Part shown: one piece after another, positions 27,057 to 39,004 of the stretch | Layout: every line of letters begins with the position of its first letter | Numbering within the stretch: position 1 is the stretch's first letter | Origin: Hymenobacter mellowenesis | GTDB lineage: Bacteria; Bacteroidota; Bacteroidia; Cytophagales; Hymenobacteraceae | DNA length: 43,125 bases | NCBI RefSeq assembly: GCF_030581005.1 | Contig: NZ_JAUQSX010000024.1 | Location: 1-43,125, forward strand | Reading direction: 5' to 3' | Position numbers and translations under genes: made by a program | Notes under the pieces: model-generated | Seen by the model: the letters and a program-made list of their open reading frames with translations, nothing else | Told to the model about the DNA's origin: nothing | Databases searched by the model: none

Positions 27057-29222
27057 ATGAAAACTGTACCTTCGTTATTTTTTACTTTTTCGCTGGCTGC
27101 TGCGGCTTTGGGCGCTCAGGCCCAGGTGGGCGTGGGCACGCCGACGCCCGACGCCAAATCGGCCCTCGACATCCGGGCCACGGACAAAGGCCTGCTGATT
27201 CCGCGCCTCACGGCCAGCCAGCGCATGGGCATCACCTCCCCACCGCAAGGCCTCATCGTGTACCAAACCGACGGCACGGCCAGCGGCGGCGCCCAGACCG
27301 GCTTCTGGTACTACGCCGGCACCGGCGGCTGGGTGTATCTGGACCCGGCCACCGGCGGCGGCGCGCTGACGTTGCCCTATTCCGGCACGGCCAGTACCAC
27401 GGGCAGCGTGTTCCAAATCACCAATTCCGGCGCGGGCAGCGGCCTGCGCGGCGCTTCGGCCAGCGGCCAGGGCGTGGTAGGCCGCGTAAATGGCACCGGC
27501 GCCGGCCAGGGCGTGGTGGGCGTGAAGGGCACCACTGTCCCCAACATTGAGGACGCCGGCGTGGTGGGCTTGAGCGATGCCGACTACGGCGTGTACGCCC
27601 GCAGCAGCCAAAGCTCGGGCGTGGTGGGCGTCAGCGACGGCACGGCCGCCAGCCTGGCCGGCGTGGCCGGCAGCAGCTCTGCCACCAACGGCGTGGGCGT
27701 ATCGGGCTCGGCGCCCGGCACGGGCGTGCTGGGCACGGGCACCACCGGCGCCGGCGTGGATGGCACCAGCAGCGCCAACGCCAACACCACCGGCGGCGTG
27801 GTGGGCCGCAACAGCGGCGGCAGCAACGCCGTGGGCGTGCTGGGCCTCACCACCAACGGCTACGGCGTGCGCGGCGTGGCCTCGGCCAGCGGCGGCTACG
27901 GCGTGCAAGGCGTGGCCACCGACAGCTACGCCCTCATTGGCACGAGCAGCAGCGGCGTGGGCGCGCAGGGCACCAGCACCAGCAACACCGGCGTGCGCGG
28001 CAACAGCAACAGCAGCTACGGGGTGTATGGGGGCAGCAGCAGCGGCTCGGGCGTGTACGGCACCACGGCGGTCGGCAACACCGGCGGCGTGGCCGGCGTG
28101 GAAGGCAATAGCTCTAACAGCTCGGGCGTGGGGGTGCTGGGCACCACCAGCAGCGGCTACGGCGTGCGCGGCGAGGCCACCGGCAGCAGCGGCTATGGCG
28201 TGACGGGCGTGGCCTCGGCCGCCAACGGCATCGGCGTGCTGGGCTCGGCCACGGGGGCGGCTACGGGCGTCTTTGGGCAGGCCAGCGGCACGGGCCGCGC
28301 CGGCTACTTCAACCAGAGCAGCGCCAGCAGCCCCGCCAACGCTGTGGAAATCAACCAAAACGGTAGTGGGGTAGGCTTGCTCGTGGGCAATGCCAACGGG
28401 ACCGATGCCGCTGCCCTGCAACTGGTGAACACTGCCACGGCAGTACTCAGCGGCCCCAACATTGCCAATTCCAGCAAGCTCACCACGGCCCTGAAATTCG
28501 TGGGAGCCGCCTCCGATGCTCCCAACGCGGCGTGGTACCTGACGGGCCGCAGCAGCTACCCGGGGACAGGACCGGGAAGCGGCACCCAGTTCGGCGTTGC
28601 CTTTTCCGACCAGAACAACAGCATTCGAAATTTCCTGAGCATCGAACCGTCCTACAGCGGCACGTCCACCAGCAACTGCTACGCCGCCATTACGGGCAGC
28701 CTGGGCGTGTCGGGGGGTATTTCAGCCAGCTTTGCCACGGCCCAGGTCAAGAATTTCAAGATTGACCACCCCCTCGACCCCGCCAACAAATACCTCTACC
28801 ACACCAGCGTGGAAAGCCCCGACATGCTGGACCTCTACAGCGGCAACGTTGTGCTCGATGCCAAGGGGCGGGGCCAGGTGGTGCTGCCCGATTGGTTTGA
28901 GGCGCTCAACCGCGACTTCCGCTACCAGCTCACCAGCATTGGCCAGGCCGCGCCGGGGCTTTACATCGCCAGCCCGTTGCAGCACAACGCGTTTGGCATT
29001 GCGGGCGGCGCGCCGGGCAGCACCGTGAGCTGGCAGGTCACGGCCGTGCGGCACGATGCCTTTGCCAATGCCCACCGCAGCCCGGTCGAAGTAGCGAAGG
29101 AACCGCAAAACCAGGGCCGCTACCTGGCCCCCGAAGCCTTCGGCCAGCCCGCCGAGCAAGGCATTCTCCACTCCACCACCCCCGCAAGCGTGCCTGCTGC
29201 CGCCACCACCGCGGCCCGGTAG
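27057..29222 (+). CDS. Secreted fibre protein 3: GYGVxG repeats with FKIDHPLDP module
   Basis: The protein has 721 residues. The signal peptide ends near residue 22 (LGAQAQ). The shared N-terminal module follows (VGVGTPTPDAKSALDIRATD, then the PPQGLIVYQTDG and GFWYYAG motifs). Residues about 100-430 are GYGVxG/SGVxGT repeats, rich in Gly, Ser, Val and Thr, with no Cys, which suggests a beta-helical shaft. A linker of about 130 residues (NAVEINQNGSGVGLLVGNAN and on) precedes the C-terminal module at about 565-700 (FKIDHPLDPANKYLYHTSVE, FEALNRDFRYQLTS). The start is 54 bp after the stop of the T9SS gene, and no terminator is visible in the gap, so it is probably co-transcribed. Compared with protein 2 it lacks the GYxAG block. 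Function unknown. Confidence 0.85.
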   Translation: MKTVPSLFFTFSLAAAALGAQAQVGVGTPTPDAKSALDIRATDKGLLIPRLTASQRMGITSPPQGLIVYQTDGTASGGAQTGFWYYAGTGGWVYLDPATGGGALTLPYSGTASTTGSVFQITNSGAGSGLRGASASGQGVVGRVNGTGAGQGVVGVKGTTVPNIEDAGVVGLSDADYGVYARSSQSSGVVGVSDGTAASLAGVAGSSSATNGVGVSGSAPGTGVLGTGTTGAGVDGTSSANANTTGGVVGRNSGGSNAVGVLGLTTNGYGVRGVASASGGYGVQGVATDSYALIGTSSSGVGAQGTSTSNTGVRGNSNSSYGVYGGSSSGSGVYGTTAVGNTGGVAGVEGNSSNSSGVGVLGTTSSGYGVRGEATGSSGYGVTGVASAANGIGVLGSATGAATGVFGQASGTGRAGYFNQSSASSPANAVEINQNGSGVGLLVGNANGTDAAALQLVNTATAVLSGPNIANSSKLTTALKFVGAASDAPNAAWYLTGRSSYPGTGPGSGTQFGVAFSDQNNSIRNFLSIEPSYSGTSTSNCYAAITGSLGVSGGISASFATAQVKNFKIDHPLDPANKYLYHTSVESPDMLDLYSGNVVLDAKGRGQVVLPDWFEALNRDFRYQLTSIGQAAPGLYIASPLQHNAFGIAGGAPGSTVSWQVTAVRHDAFANAHRSPVEVAKEPQNQGRYLAPEAFGQPAEQGILHSTTPASVPAAATTAAR

Positions 29223-29251
29223 CCCCTTATTCATCATTTCACGGCCTTTTT

Positions 29252-31948
<2,697 letters not shown>

Positions 31949-31962
31949 CTATTCCCAACGCC

Positions 31963-34014
31963 ATGCGAGTACTATATATCTGCGGTTTGTTAGTCTTGTT
32001 GCCCGTGGCCGCCGCCCACGCTCAGATTGGGGTAGGCACCACCACGCCCGACGCCAAGTCAGCCCTCGACATCCGGGCCACCGACAAGGGCTTGCTCATC
32101 CCGCGCCTGACGGCCACCCAGCGCACGAGCATCACCAACCCGCCGCAGGGCCTGATGGTGTACCAGACCGACGGCACGGCCTCGGGCGGTACCCAAACCG
32201 GCTTCTGGTACTACGCCGGCACCGGCGGCTGGGTGTTCATCGAGCCCGCCGCCAGCGGCCTCGCGTTGCCTTACAGCGGCACGGCCAGCACCAGCAGCCC
32301 CGCCTTCGCCGTGAGCAACACCGGCACCGGCGTGGCCATCAGCGGCACGGGCAGCGGGACCAGCAATGCTGCGGTACAGGGCATCAACAATAACTCAGCC
32401 ACCAATGCCACGGGCGTGCTGGGCACCACCGCCGGCGGCTACGGCGTGCGGGGCACGGCCAGCGCCAGCGGCGGCTACGGCATCGAAGGCCGGGCCACCG
32501 ACAGCCGGGGCGTGAGCGGCTTCTCCACCAGCGGCCAGGGCCTGTACGGTAATTCCACCACGGGCGTAGCCGTGCAGGGCGCCAAAATTACCGGCGACAA
32601 AGGCCGGGTGGCGCAATTCACCAGTGCCGACGCCACCAACGACTCGACGGCCCTCTACGTGAGCACGGCCGGCGACCGGCCCGCCCTGCGCGCGGTGAAC
32701 ACCGCCACCTCGGCCCAGGCCGCCATCCGGGGCGTGAAGCAGAGCGCCAGCACCGATGGCATCGGGGTGGAGGGCGTGATAACGAGCGGCGCCACCGGCA
32801 ACGCAGCCGGCGTGCTGGGCAACGACCACAGCGGCAGCGGGGGTAGCAGCGGGGTCATCGGCCTCACCACCAACGGCTACGGCGTGCGCGGCATTGCCTC
32901 GGCCAGCGGCGGTTACGGCGTCAGCGGCTCGGCCACCAACAGTTTCGGCGTCATTGGCGCCAGTGCCAGTGGCGTGGGCACCTACGGCAGCAGCACTAGC
33001 AGCTACGGCGTGCAGGGCACCAGCACCAGCGGCAGCGGCGTGTACGGCAGCAGCACCAGCAGCTACGGCGTTCAGGCATCTGCCGGCAACGTGGCAGCCG
33101 TGTACGGCACGGCCAGCCCCGGGACGAGCGGGGCCATCGTGGGCATCAACAACAGCACCGGGGGCACCACGGCCGCCGGCGTGCTGGGCCTGGCGCAGGA
33201 CGGCTGGGGGGTGCGGGGCGTGGCCCTCACCACGGGCATGGGTGTGTCGGGCCAGTCGCCGGACTCGTATGGCGTTTCCGGGGTTTCCGGCACGGGCAGC
33301 GGCGTGTACGGGCGCACCGGAGCCGGCAACGTGGGCGGCGTGGCCGGCGTGATTGGCAGCAGCGCCAACAGCTCGGGCGTGGGCGTGCTGGGCACCACCG
33401 CCAGCGGCTACGGCGTGCGCGGCGAAGCCACCGCCAGCAACGGCTACGGCGTGATTGGCGTGGCCGGCAGTGCCAACGGCATCGGCGTCATTGGCTCGGC
33501 CACGGGGGCGGCCACGGGCGTCATCGGGCAAGCCAGCGGTACGGGCCGGGCTGCCTATTTTAACCAGAGCAACGCCGGCAGCAGCAGCCCCGCCGTCGTC
33601 ATCAGCCAGAGCGGTACCGGCCTGGCCCTCGACGTAACGGGCGGCGCCATCCGCACCCCGGAGGTGAACTCGACCAACACCGGTACCGCCAACATGCTGC
33701 CGCTGGCCTACGGGCGCATCGCGGCCAACGGCACCATCCTCAGCGGCTCGGGCAACTTCAGCGTCAGCATCCCGTTCGCCGGCACCGGTTACTACGAAAT
33801 CACCCTGTCGGCCCCGTCCGGCACCAACCTCACCAATACCGTGTGCGTGTCGTCGGGCACCACCGCCGATGCCCTGAACGGGCAAGGCGTCGTGATGACG
33901 ACCGCCAGCGGTACCACAAGCGGCATTGTACAGGTAAATACCTGGCTGGTAGCCAACAATGGCAACCTCAGCCAGCCCAATCGCGCCTTCTCCTTCGTGG
34001 TCTACCAACCCTGA
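31963..34014 (+). CDS. Secreted fibre protein 5: GYGVxG shaft with a different C-terminal module
   Basis: The protein has 683 residues from the ATG at 31963. The frame is open from 31801, but that part overlaps the previous gene and precedes a clear signal peptide (MRVLYICGLLVLLPVAAAHA). The shared N-terminal module (VGTTTPDAKSALDIRATDKG) is present. The GYGVxG shaft includes a block almost identical to that in fibre protein 2, plus extra repeats. The C-terminus lacks the FKIDHPLDP module. It ends instead with a 110-residue beta-rich domain (about 570-683: LPLAYGRIAANGTILSGSGN, GTGYYEITLSAP, FSFVVYQP) of a type seen in other Bacteroidota secreted proteins. It is the last gene before the shared terminator. 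Function unknown. Confidence 0.85.
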   Translation: MRVLYICGLLVLLPVAAAHAQIGVGTTTPDAKSALDIRATDKGLLIPRLTATQRTSITNPPQGLMVYQTDGTASGGTQTGFWYYAGTGGWVFIEPAASGLALPYSGTASTSSPAFAVSNTGTGVAISGTGSGTSNAAVQGINNNSATNATGVLGTTAGGYGVRGTASASGGYGIEGRATDSRGVSGFSTSGQGLYGNSTTGVAVQGAKITGDKGRVAQFTSADATNDSTALYVSTAGDRPALRAVNTATSAQAAIRGVKQSASTDGIGVEGVITSGATGNAAGVLGNDHSGSGGSSGVIGLTTNGYGVRGIASASGGYGVSGSATNSFGVIGASASGVGTYGSSTSSYGVQGTSTSGSGVYGSSTSSYGVQASAGNVAAVYGTASPGTSGAIVGINNSTGGTTAAGVLGLAQDGWGVRGVALTTGMGVSGQSPDSYGVSGVSGTGSGVYGRTGAGNVGGVAGVIGSSANSSGVGVLGTTASGYGVRGEATASNGYGVIGVAGSANGIGVIGSATGAATGVIGQASGTGRAAYFNQSNAGSSSPAVVISQSGTGLALDVTGGAIRTPEVNSTNTGTANMLPLAYGRIAANGTILSGSGNFSVSIPFAGTGYYEITLSAPSGTNLTNTVCVSSGTTADALNGQGVVMTTASGTTSGIVQVNTWLVANNGNLSQPNRAFSFVVYQP

Positions 34015-34117
34015 GCAGCCTTCTACAAGCTGCTTTGGCTCACAAGGGGCCGCAGTATGAACTTTATAGGCCGCGAATGAAAACAAGTTTTGAAGCTGAC
34101 CCTTCGTGCTCAGCAAT

Positions 34118-34154
34118 AAAAAAAGCCCCTGCTGTATCAGCAGGGGCTTTTTTA
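34118..34154. terminator. Strong bidirectional terminator between the fibre array and clpP
   Basis: A perfect hairpin has left arm 34119-34134, loop TAT and right arm 34138-34153. The stem is GCCCCTGCTG with its complement, flanked by six A and six T. It serves the plus-strand array and minus-strand clpP. Confidence 0.9.
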
Positions 34155-34191
34155 TCAGTATTAAATCTGCGAAATCCGCGAAAATCTGCGG

Positions 34192-34908
34192 TTAGGCTTT
34201 CTTCTTCTCTAGCACCTCGTCAATCAGGCCGTACTCCTTGGCCTCATCGGCCCGCATCCAGTAGTCACGGTCCGAGTTGTCGTGGATTTCCTGGTAGGTT
34301 TTGCCGGTGTGCTGCGCCAGAATGTCATACAGCTCCTTCTTCAATTTCAGGATTTCACGGGCCGTGATTTCAATGTCCGAAGACTGGCCCTGCGCGCCGC
34401 CGCTGGGCTGGTGAATCATCACCCGGGCGTGGGGGAGGGCCGAACGCTTATTCGGGGCGCCGCCAGCCAGCAGCACCGCGCCCATCGAAGCCGCCAGGCC
34501 GGTGCAGATGGTGGCCACATCGGGGTTCACGTACTGCATCGTGTCATAAATGCCGAGGCCAGCATACACCGAGCCGCCGGGCGAGTTGATGTAGAGCAGG
34601 ATGTCCTTCTTGGCGTCGGCCGACTCCAGGAACAGCATCTGCGCCGTCAGAATGTTGGCAATGTAGTCGTCCACGGCCGTGCCCAGGAACACGATGCGGT
34701 CCATGATGAGGCGCGAAAACACGTCAATTTCGCGGAAGTTCTGCGGACGCTCCTCGATAACCGAGCGGGTCATGTTGGTGGGCAGCATCATGCCGTTGCG
34801 CACCTGGCCTTCCATGTGGTTCAGGTACTGGTCCACGCCCAGGCCGCTCAGGCCCTGTCCTTTCACCGCGAACTTGCGAAACTCTTGTCTATTCAGTAAT
34901 GGATTCAT
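34192..34908 (-). CDS. clpP: ATP-dependent Clp protease proteolytic subunit ClpP
   Basis: The protein has 238 residues, a normal length with a short N-terminal extension. The Ser protease chambers pair with ClpX or another Clp ATPase. The catalytic triad is Ser141 (GLAASMGAVLL), His166 (VMIHQPSGG) and Asp215 (SDRDYW, by comparison with E. coli ClpP). The GGSVYAGLGIYD motif of the family lies upstream. The gene follows tig on the same strand, but a terminator at 34994-35027 lies between them, so it probably has its own promoter. A possible -7 box (AACATTTG on the minus strand) is at 34973-34980. clpX, its usual downstream neighbour, is about 27 kb away. Confidence 0.98.
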   Translation of the reverse strand: MNPLLNRQEFRKFAVKGQGLSGLGVDQYLNHMEGQVRNGMMLPTNMTRSVIEERPQNFREIDVFSRLIMDRIVFLGTAVDDYIANILTAQMLFLESADAKKDILLYINSPGGSVYAGLGIYDTMQYVNPDVATICTGLAASMGAVLLAGGAPNKRSALPHARVMIHQPSGGAQGQSSDIEITAREILKLKKELYDILAQHTGKTYQEIHDNSDRDYWMRADEAKEYGLIDEVLEKKKA

Positions 34909-34993
34909 GAGGGAAAAATGGCGCGCACGCTTCCGCTTGCGCAGGTGAGGTTAGAAAGACGGGCGAAGAAAGCAAATGTTGTCGGAACCCCAA

Positions 34994-35027
34994 CAAAAAA
35001 GCCCCTACGTTTCCGTAAGGGCTTTTC
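34994..35027 (-). terminator. Intrinsic terminator of tig
   Basis: On the minus strand AGCCCTTACG, a GAAA loop and CGTAGGGGCT form a hairpin with one wobble pair, followed by TTTTTTG. It lies about 20 bp after the tig stop. Confidence 0.8.
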
Positions 35028-35048
35028 CAAAAACTGGGCTGCGCAGGT

Positions 35049-36371
35049 TTAGCTGTGCAGGGTCCGGAATTCTTCGGCCGTTACGGGCTTGTCCGTAACA
35101 ACAACTTTGCCGCGCAGGTTTTCCAGCACTTTCTCTGCCAGAATGGCCTCGTACTCGTTCACGTAGTTCTTGCCGTTCTCCTGCTTGAGGTAGCTGTCAG
35201 CATAGCTGCGCATCGATTCGCGCATCTCGTCGGGCATGTTCGGCATGTTGAACTGACCCATGATTTTGTCGAGCGTGCGGTCCACGATTTCGTCGTTGCT
35301 CACCTTCAGGCCGGCTTCTTCCACCACCTTATTGCGAATCATGCTCCACTTCAACTCCTTCACGTAGTCGTCGTAGTGCTCTTCCACCATCTCGGGCGTC
35401 AATTTGCCCTCGTTGGCGCGCACCAGCCACTTCTTGAAGAACTCCGTGGGCACCTTGATGTCGGTGTTTTCCACCAGCTGCTTCACGATGGCGTTATTCA
35501 GCGCGCCTTCGCTCTCGCGGTCGTAGTTCGACTGAATCGTCTCACGCACCTTAGCGTCAAACTCCTCTTGTGAAGAAACTGCCTCGGGGCCGAACACCTT
35601 GTCGAACAACTCCTGGTTCATCTCAGGCGCCGCCGTGCGGTTCACCTTCTCCACGCTGAACTCGTAGTCGCCGGTGGCTTCCTCAGCTTCTTTTTTGCTC
35701 AGGCCGGTGAAGTTCGAAATCGAAGCCGCGTCGTTGCCGAAAGCCTTTTGCAGGTCAAACGTCACTACGTCGCCGCCTTTTTTGCCGATGAACTGGGCCT
35801 GGTCGCCGGTCACCTTGCTGATGGGCAGCAGCACCGTGCGGCCTTCGCCTTCCTCGCCGGCCTTCTTGAACTTGCCAAACAGGTAGTCGCCCGCTTCCGA
35901 CTCGTCGGGGTTGGTCGTCTCGCCGTACTGACGGGCAATCTGCTCGTTGGTCTGGGCCAGCGTGTCTTCGTCAATGGTCACCTTGTGCAGGTCAGCCTTC
36001 AGCTCGGCAGGCAGCTCGAAAGCCGGCAGCAAACCCAGCTCGAACGAGAAATCAAAATCCTTGTCGGTGTCGAAATCCACATTGCTGGCCACGGGCAGGG
36101 GCTCGCCCAACAAGTTGATTTTGTTCTCCTTAATGTAGGAGTCCACGGCCTTGCCCAGCATCTTGTTGATTTCCTCGGCCAGAATGCCTTTGCCATACAT
36201 CTTGCGCACCATGCCCACGGGCACCATGCCCGGGCGGAAGCCCTTCACCTGGGCGCGCTTGGTGTACTCTTTGATTTGCTTGTCGACGGTGGGCGCGTAG
36301 TCGGCTTCGGTCAGGTGTACGGTCAGCAGCCCGGTCAGCTGCTCGTCGTTCTTGTCGAGGGTGATGTTCAA
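35049..36371 (-). CDS. tig: Trigger factor, ribosome-associated chaperone and PPIase
   Basis: The protein has 440 residues when started at the TTG at 36371, giving (M)NITLDKNDEQ, which matches the usual N-terminus of Bacteroidota trigger factors. The frame continues to an ATG at 36452, but that extension would read through the terminator after tRNA-Leu and has no family match. The ribosome-docking motif is GFRPGMVP (44-51). The middle part is the PPIase-like domain (near GDYLFGKFKKAGEE and AQFIGKKGGDVV), and the long C-terminal part is helical. It binds nascent chains at the ribosome exit tunnel. It lies upstream of clpP with a terminator between the two genes. Confidence 0.95.
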   Translation of the reverse strand: MNITLDKNDEQLTGLLTVHLTEADYAPTVDKQIKEYTKRAQVKGFRPGMVPVGMVRKMYGKGILAEEINKMLGKAVDSYIKENKINLLGEPLPVASNVDFDTDKDFDFSFELGLLPAFELPAELKADLHKVTIDEDTLAQTNEQIARQYGETTNPDESEAGDYLFGKFKKAGEEGEGRTVLLPISKVTGDQAQFIGKKGGDVVTFDLQKAFGNDAASISNFTGLSKKEAEEATGDYEFSVEKVNRTAAPEMNQELFDKVFGPEAVSSQEEFDAKVRETIQSNYDRESEGALNNAIVKQLVENTDIKVPTEFFKKWLVRANEGKLTPEMVEEHYDDYVKELKWSMIRNKVVEEAGLKVSNDEIVDRTLDKIMGQFNMPNMPDEMRESMRSYADSYLKQENGKNYVNEYEAILAEKVLENLRGKVVVTDKPVTAEEFRTLHS

Positions 36372-36408
36372 AACAGGGAACCAGCTGCTGCTGGCCAGGT
36401 TGAAAGGT

Positions 36409-36447
36409 TGAAAAAAAAGCCTCCAGCCTATACGACTGAAGGCCTGC
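36409..36447 (-). terminator. Terminator after tRNA-Leu
   Basis: On the minus strand GCCTTCAG, a nine-base loop and CTGGAGGC form an 8-bp stem with one mismatch, followed by eight T. It ends the tRNA transcript before tig and argues against the longer tig start. Confidence 0.65.
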
Positions 36448-36459
36448 ATCAAATAAAAG

Positions 36460-36541
36460 TGCGGATAGAGGGACTCGAACCCACACGCCTTGCGGCACCA
36501 GATCCTAAGTCTGGCACGTCTACCAATTTCGCCATATCCGC
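36460..36541 (-). tRNA. tRNA-Leu, anticodon UAG
   Basis: The minus strand folds as a class II tRNA: acceptor GCGGATA / TATCCGC, D arm with GGCGAAATTGGTAGAC, anticodon stem CCAGA / TCTGG with loop CTTAGGA (anticodon TAG), a long variable arm (TGCCGCAAGGCG), and T loop GGTTCGAGTCC. The discriminator is A and CCA is not encoded. The long variable arm and A73 fit leucine. Confidence 0.97.
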
Positions 36542-36652
36542 ATATGGTGCCGCACGCCGATTGCTACGGGCCCGCAAAGGTACTCGGGAAAGTGTTTGTG
36601 TGCAACGGGCGTTTTAGGTTGGACTAGGGCAGGCGCAAAGAGAAAAATAGAA

Positions 36653-36741
36653 CATCATGCAGCGCGCCGCGAAGCATCTTTACTGCGCAACGCAATTAGA
36701 TACTATTACGGTAAAGATGCTTCGCGGTGCGCTGCATGATG
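36653..36741. repeat. Palindromic dispersed repeat upstream of rsh
   Basis: Arms 36653-36683 and 36711-36741 (31 bp each) are complementary with one mismatch around a 27-bp AT-richer centre. The arm core (CGAAGCATCT plus TCATGC) also appears at 41930-41963 in the same window, which supports a dispersed family. It lies inside the longest open frame of rsh and shows that the in-frame ATG at 36657 is not the real start. Confidence 0.8.
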
Positions 36742-36803
36742 TCCCATCGTACTCAGTCAAGTCGCGTCACCTTTTCCGTCCCGGCGTTGTTACTTTACCC
36801 ATT

Positions 36804-39002
36804 ATGCCTCCCGTTATCTCCCCCGAAGCCGAGCGTCAGGAAATCCTGCGCCATTACCGCCGCCTGTTGCGCACCGCTAAGCCTTACTTAAAGGATGGCG
36901 ACCCCAAGCTCATCAAAAAGGCTTTTAATCAGAGCCTGGAGGCGCATAAGGAAATGCGCCGTAAGTCGGGCGAACCCTATATTCTGCACCCGTTGGCGGT
37001 GGCGCAAATAGCTGTGGAGGAAATCGGGCTGGGCACCACCAGCATCGTGGCCGCGCTGCTGCACGACGTGGTAGAGGACACCCCCACCGAAATTTCCGAC
37101 ATCGAGCGCGAGTTCGGCACCAAAGTGGCCCGCATTATTGATGGGCTGACCAAGATTTCGGGAGTGTTCGAGTACGGCACCAGCGAGCAGGCTGAGAACT
37201 TCCGCAAAATGCTGCTCACGCTGAGCGAGGACGTGCGGGTGATTCTCATTAAAATCGCCGACCGCCTGCACAACATGCGGACGCTGGATTCGATGCCGCG
37301 TCACAAGCAGCTGAAAATTGCGTCGGAAACGCTGTACCTGTACGCGCCGCTGGCCCACCGGCTCGGGCTCTATACTATAAAGAGTGAGCTGGAGGATTTG
37401 TACCTCAAATTCACCGATACGGAAACGTATACTGAGCTTAAGGCCAAAGTGCGGCAGAGCCAGGCGGCGCGCAACCGTTTCATTAAGGAGTTTGTGCAGC
37501 CGATTGATGACGAATTGAAGTCGCAAGGCTTTGAGTACGAAATCAAGGGCCGGCCGAAAAGCATCTATTCGATTCTCAAGAAGATTAAGAAGCAAAACAT
37601 CACCTTCGACGAGGTGTATGACCTGTTTGCCATTCGGGTGATTCTGGACGTGCCGCCGGAGCAGGAAAAAGCCGCCTGCTGGCAGGTGTATAGCATCGTA
37701 ACTGACTTTTACCAGCCGAACCCCGACCGCCTGCGCGACTGGGTGAGCACGCCCAAAGCCAACGGCTACGAGAGCCTGCACACCACCGTGATGTCGCGGG
37801 CCGGCCAGTGGGTGGAGGTGCAGATTCGCTCGCGCCGCATGGATGACATCGCCGAGAAAGGCTACGCCGCGCACTGGAAGTACAAGGACACCGGCAGCAT
37901 CCAGCCCGAAAGCTCGCTCGAAGGCTGGGTGAACAAGGTGCGCGAGATGCTAGAATCCAACAATTCTAGCGCCCTGGAATTCATGGACGAATTCCGCCAG
38001 AACCTGTTCGTGAAGGAAGTTTACGCCTTCACGCCCAAGGGCAAGCTGGTGATTCTGCCCGACAAGGCCACTGCATTGGATTTCGCCTTCGACATTCACT
38101 CCCAAATCGGCATCCACTGCCTCGGCGCCAAGGTGAACCAGAAGCTGGAGCCCCTCAGCTACCAGCTGCACAACGGCGACCAGGTCGAAATCCTGACCTC
38201 CCACAAGCAGCGCCCCACCGCCGAGTGGCTCAACTACGTCATCACGACCAAGGCCCGCTCGAAAATCAAGGATTTCCTGCGCGACGACAAGCGCGCCAAG
38301 GCCGAAGACGGCCGCTACATCCTCGAAAAGCGCTTGGAGCTTATCGGTGTGCCTTTCACGCAGGACAACTTCAACCGCCTGCTGGCCTACTTCAACGCAC
38401 CCAGCGCCCAGGAGTTCTACTACCGCTTGGCCGTGGGGCAAATTGACGGCCGCGCCATCCGCGAGTCGCTTTTCACCTCCGAAAAGCCGCTGCCGGCCGT
38501 GCTCGAACCCAAAACCTTCGACAACGAAGTCCAGAAAATCCGCGGCGTGAAACCGGATATGCTCGTCGTGGGCGAGCACACCGACAAGTTCAACTACAGC
38601 ATCGCCCGCTGCTGCAACCCCATTCCCGGCGACGACGTGTTTGGCTTCGAAACCGACCAGGGCCTCATCATCCACCGCACCAGCTGCCCCCGTGCCGTCG
38701 ACCTCATGTCGAACTACGGCAACCGCATTGTGCGCGCCAAGTGGACCGACCAGCTCGAACTGGCCTTCCTCGCCGGCGTGCGCCTCAAGGGCTCCGACCG
38801 CGTGGGCCTCGTCAACGACGTCACGCGCGTCATCAGCAGCAGCCTCAAGGTGAACATGCGTTCCATCACCATCACCGCCGATGACGGTTTCTTCGAAGGC
38901 CAGATTATGGTGTTCGTGAATGACACCGACCATCTCACCAAGCTCATCCAGCGCCTCAAAAAAGTCGATGGCGTGCTCCAGGTCGAGCGGTTCGATTCGT
39001 AA
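36804..39002 (+). CDS. rsh: Bifunctional (p)ppGpp synthetase/hydrolase (RelA/SpoT homologue)
   Basis: The protein has 732 residues from the ATG at 36804, the usual length of Bacteroidota Rsh. The in-frame ATG at 36657 lies in a palindromic repeat and is rejected. The N-terminal HD hydrolase domain has His62 and HDVVED (87-92). The synthetase domain has GRPKSIYSI (about 249) and RLRD (309-312), the charged RXKD-class motif of bifunctional enzymes rather than the EXDD of RelA-only enzymes. A TGS domain (about 403-465: VYAFTPKGKLVILPDKATAL), a conserved helical zinc-finger region with Cys-Cys (RCCNPIPGDDV) and a C-terminal ACT domain (about 649-732) follow. It makes and degrades the alarmone ppGpp. 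The downstream CHY gene starts 2 bp after the stop. Confidence 0.96.
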   Translation: MPPVISPEAERQEILRHYRRLLRTAKPYLKDGDPKLIKKAFNQSLEAHKEMRRKSGEPYILHPLAVAQIAVEEIGLGTTSIVAALLHDVVEDTPTEISDIEREFGTKVARIIDGLTKISGVFEYGTSEQAENFRKMLLTLSEDVRVILIKIADRLHNMRTLDSMPRHKQLKIASETLYLYAPLAHRLGLYTIKSELEDLYLKFTDTETYTELKAKVRQSQAARNRFIKEFVQPIDDELKSQGFEYEIKGRPKSIYSILKKIKKQNITFDEVYDLFAIRVILDVPPEQEKAACWQVYSIVTDFYQPNPDRLRDWVSTPKANGYESLHTTVMSRAGQWVEVQIRSRRMDDIAEKGYAAHWKYKDTGSIQPESSLEGWVNKVREMLESNNSSALEFMDEFRQNLFVKEVYAFTPKGKLVILPDKATALDFAFDIHSQIGIHCLGAKVNQKLEPLSYQLHNGDQVEILTSHKQRPTAEWLNYVITTKARSKIKDFLRDDKRAKAEDGRYILEKRLELIGVPFTQDNFNRLLAYFNAPSAQEFYYRLAVGQIDGRAIRESLFTSEKPLPAVLEPKTFDNEVQKIRGVKPDMLVVGEHTDKFNYSIARCCNPIPGDDVFGFETDQGLIIHRTSCPRAVDLMSNYGNRIVRAKWTDQLELAFLAGVRLKGSDRVGLVNDVTRVISSSLKVNMRSITITADDGFFEGQIMVFVNDTDHLTKLIQRLKKVDGVLQVERFDS

Positions 39003-39004
39003 AA

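Noticed and set aside
36372..36452. N-terminal extension of trigger factor from the ATG at 36452
   Set aside because: It spans the terminator of the tRNA and lacks family similarity.
36657..36803. N-terminal extension of Rsh from the ATG at 36657
   Set aside because: It is encoded mostly by a palindromic dispersed repeat and has no family match. The ATG at 36804 gives the usual length.
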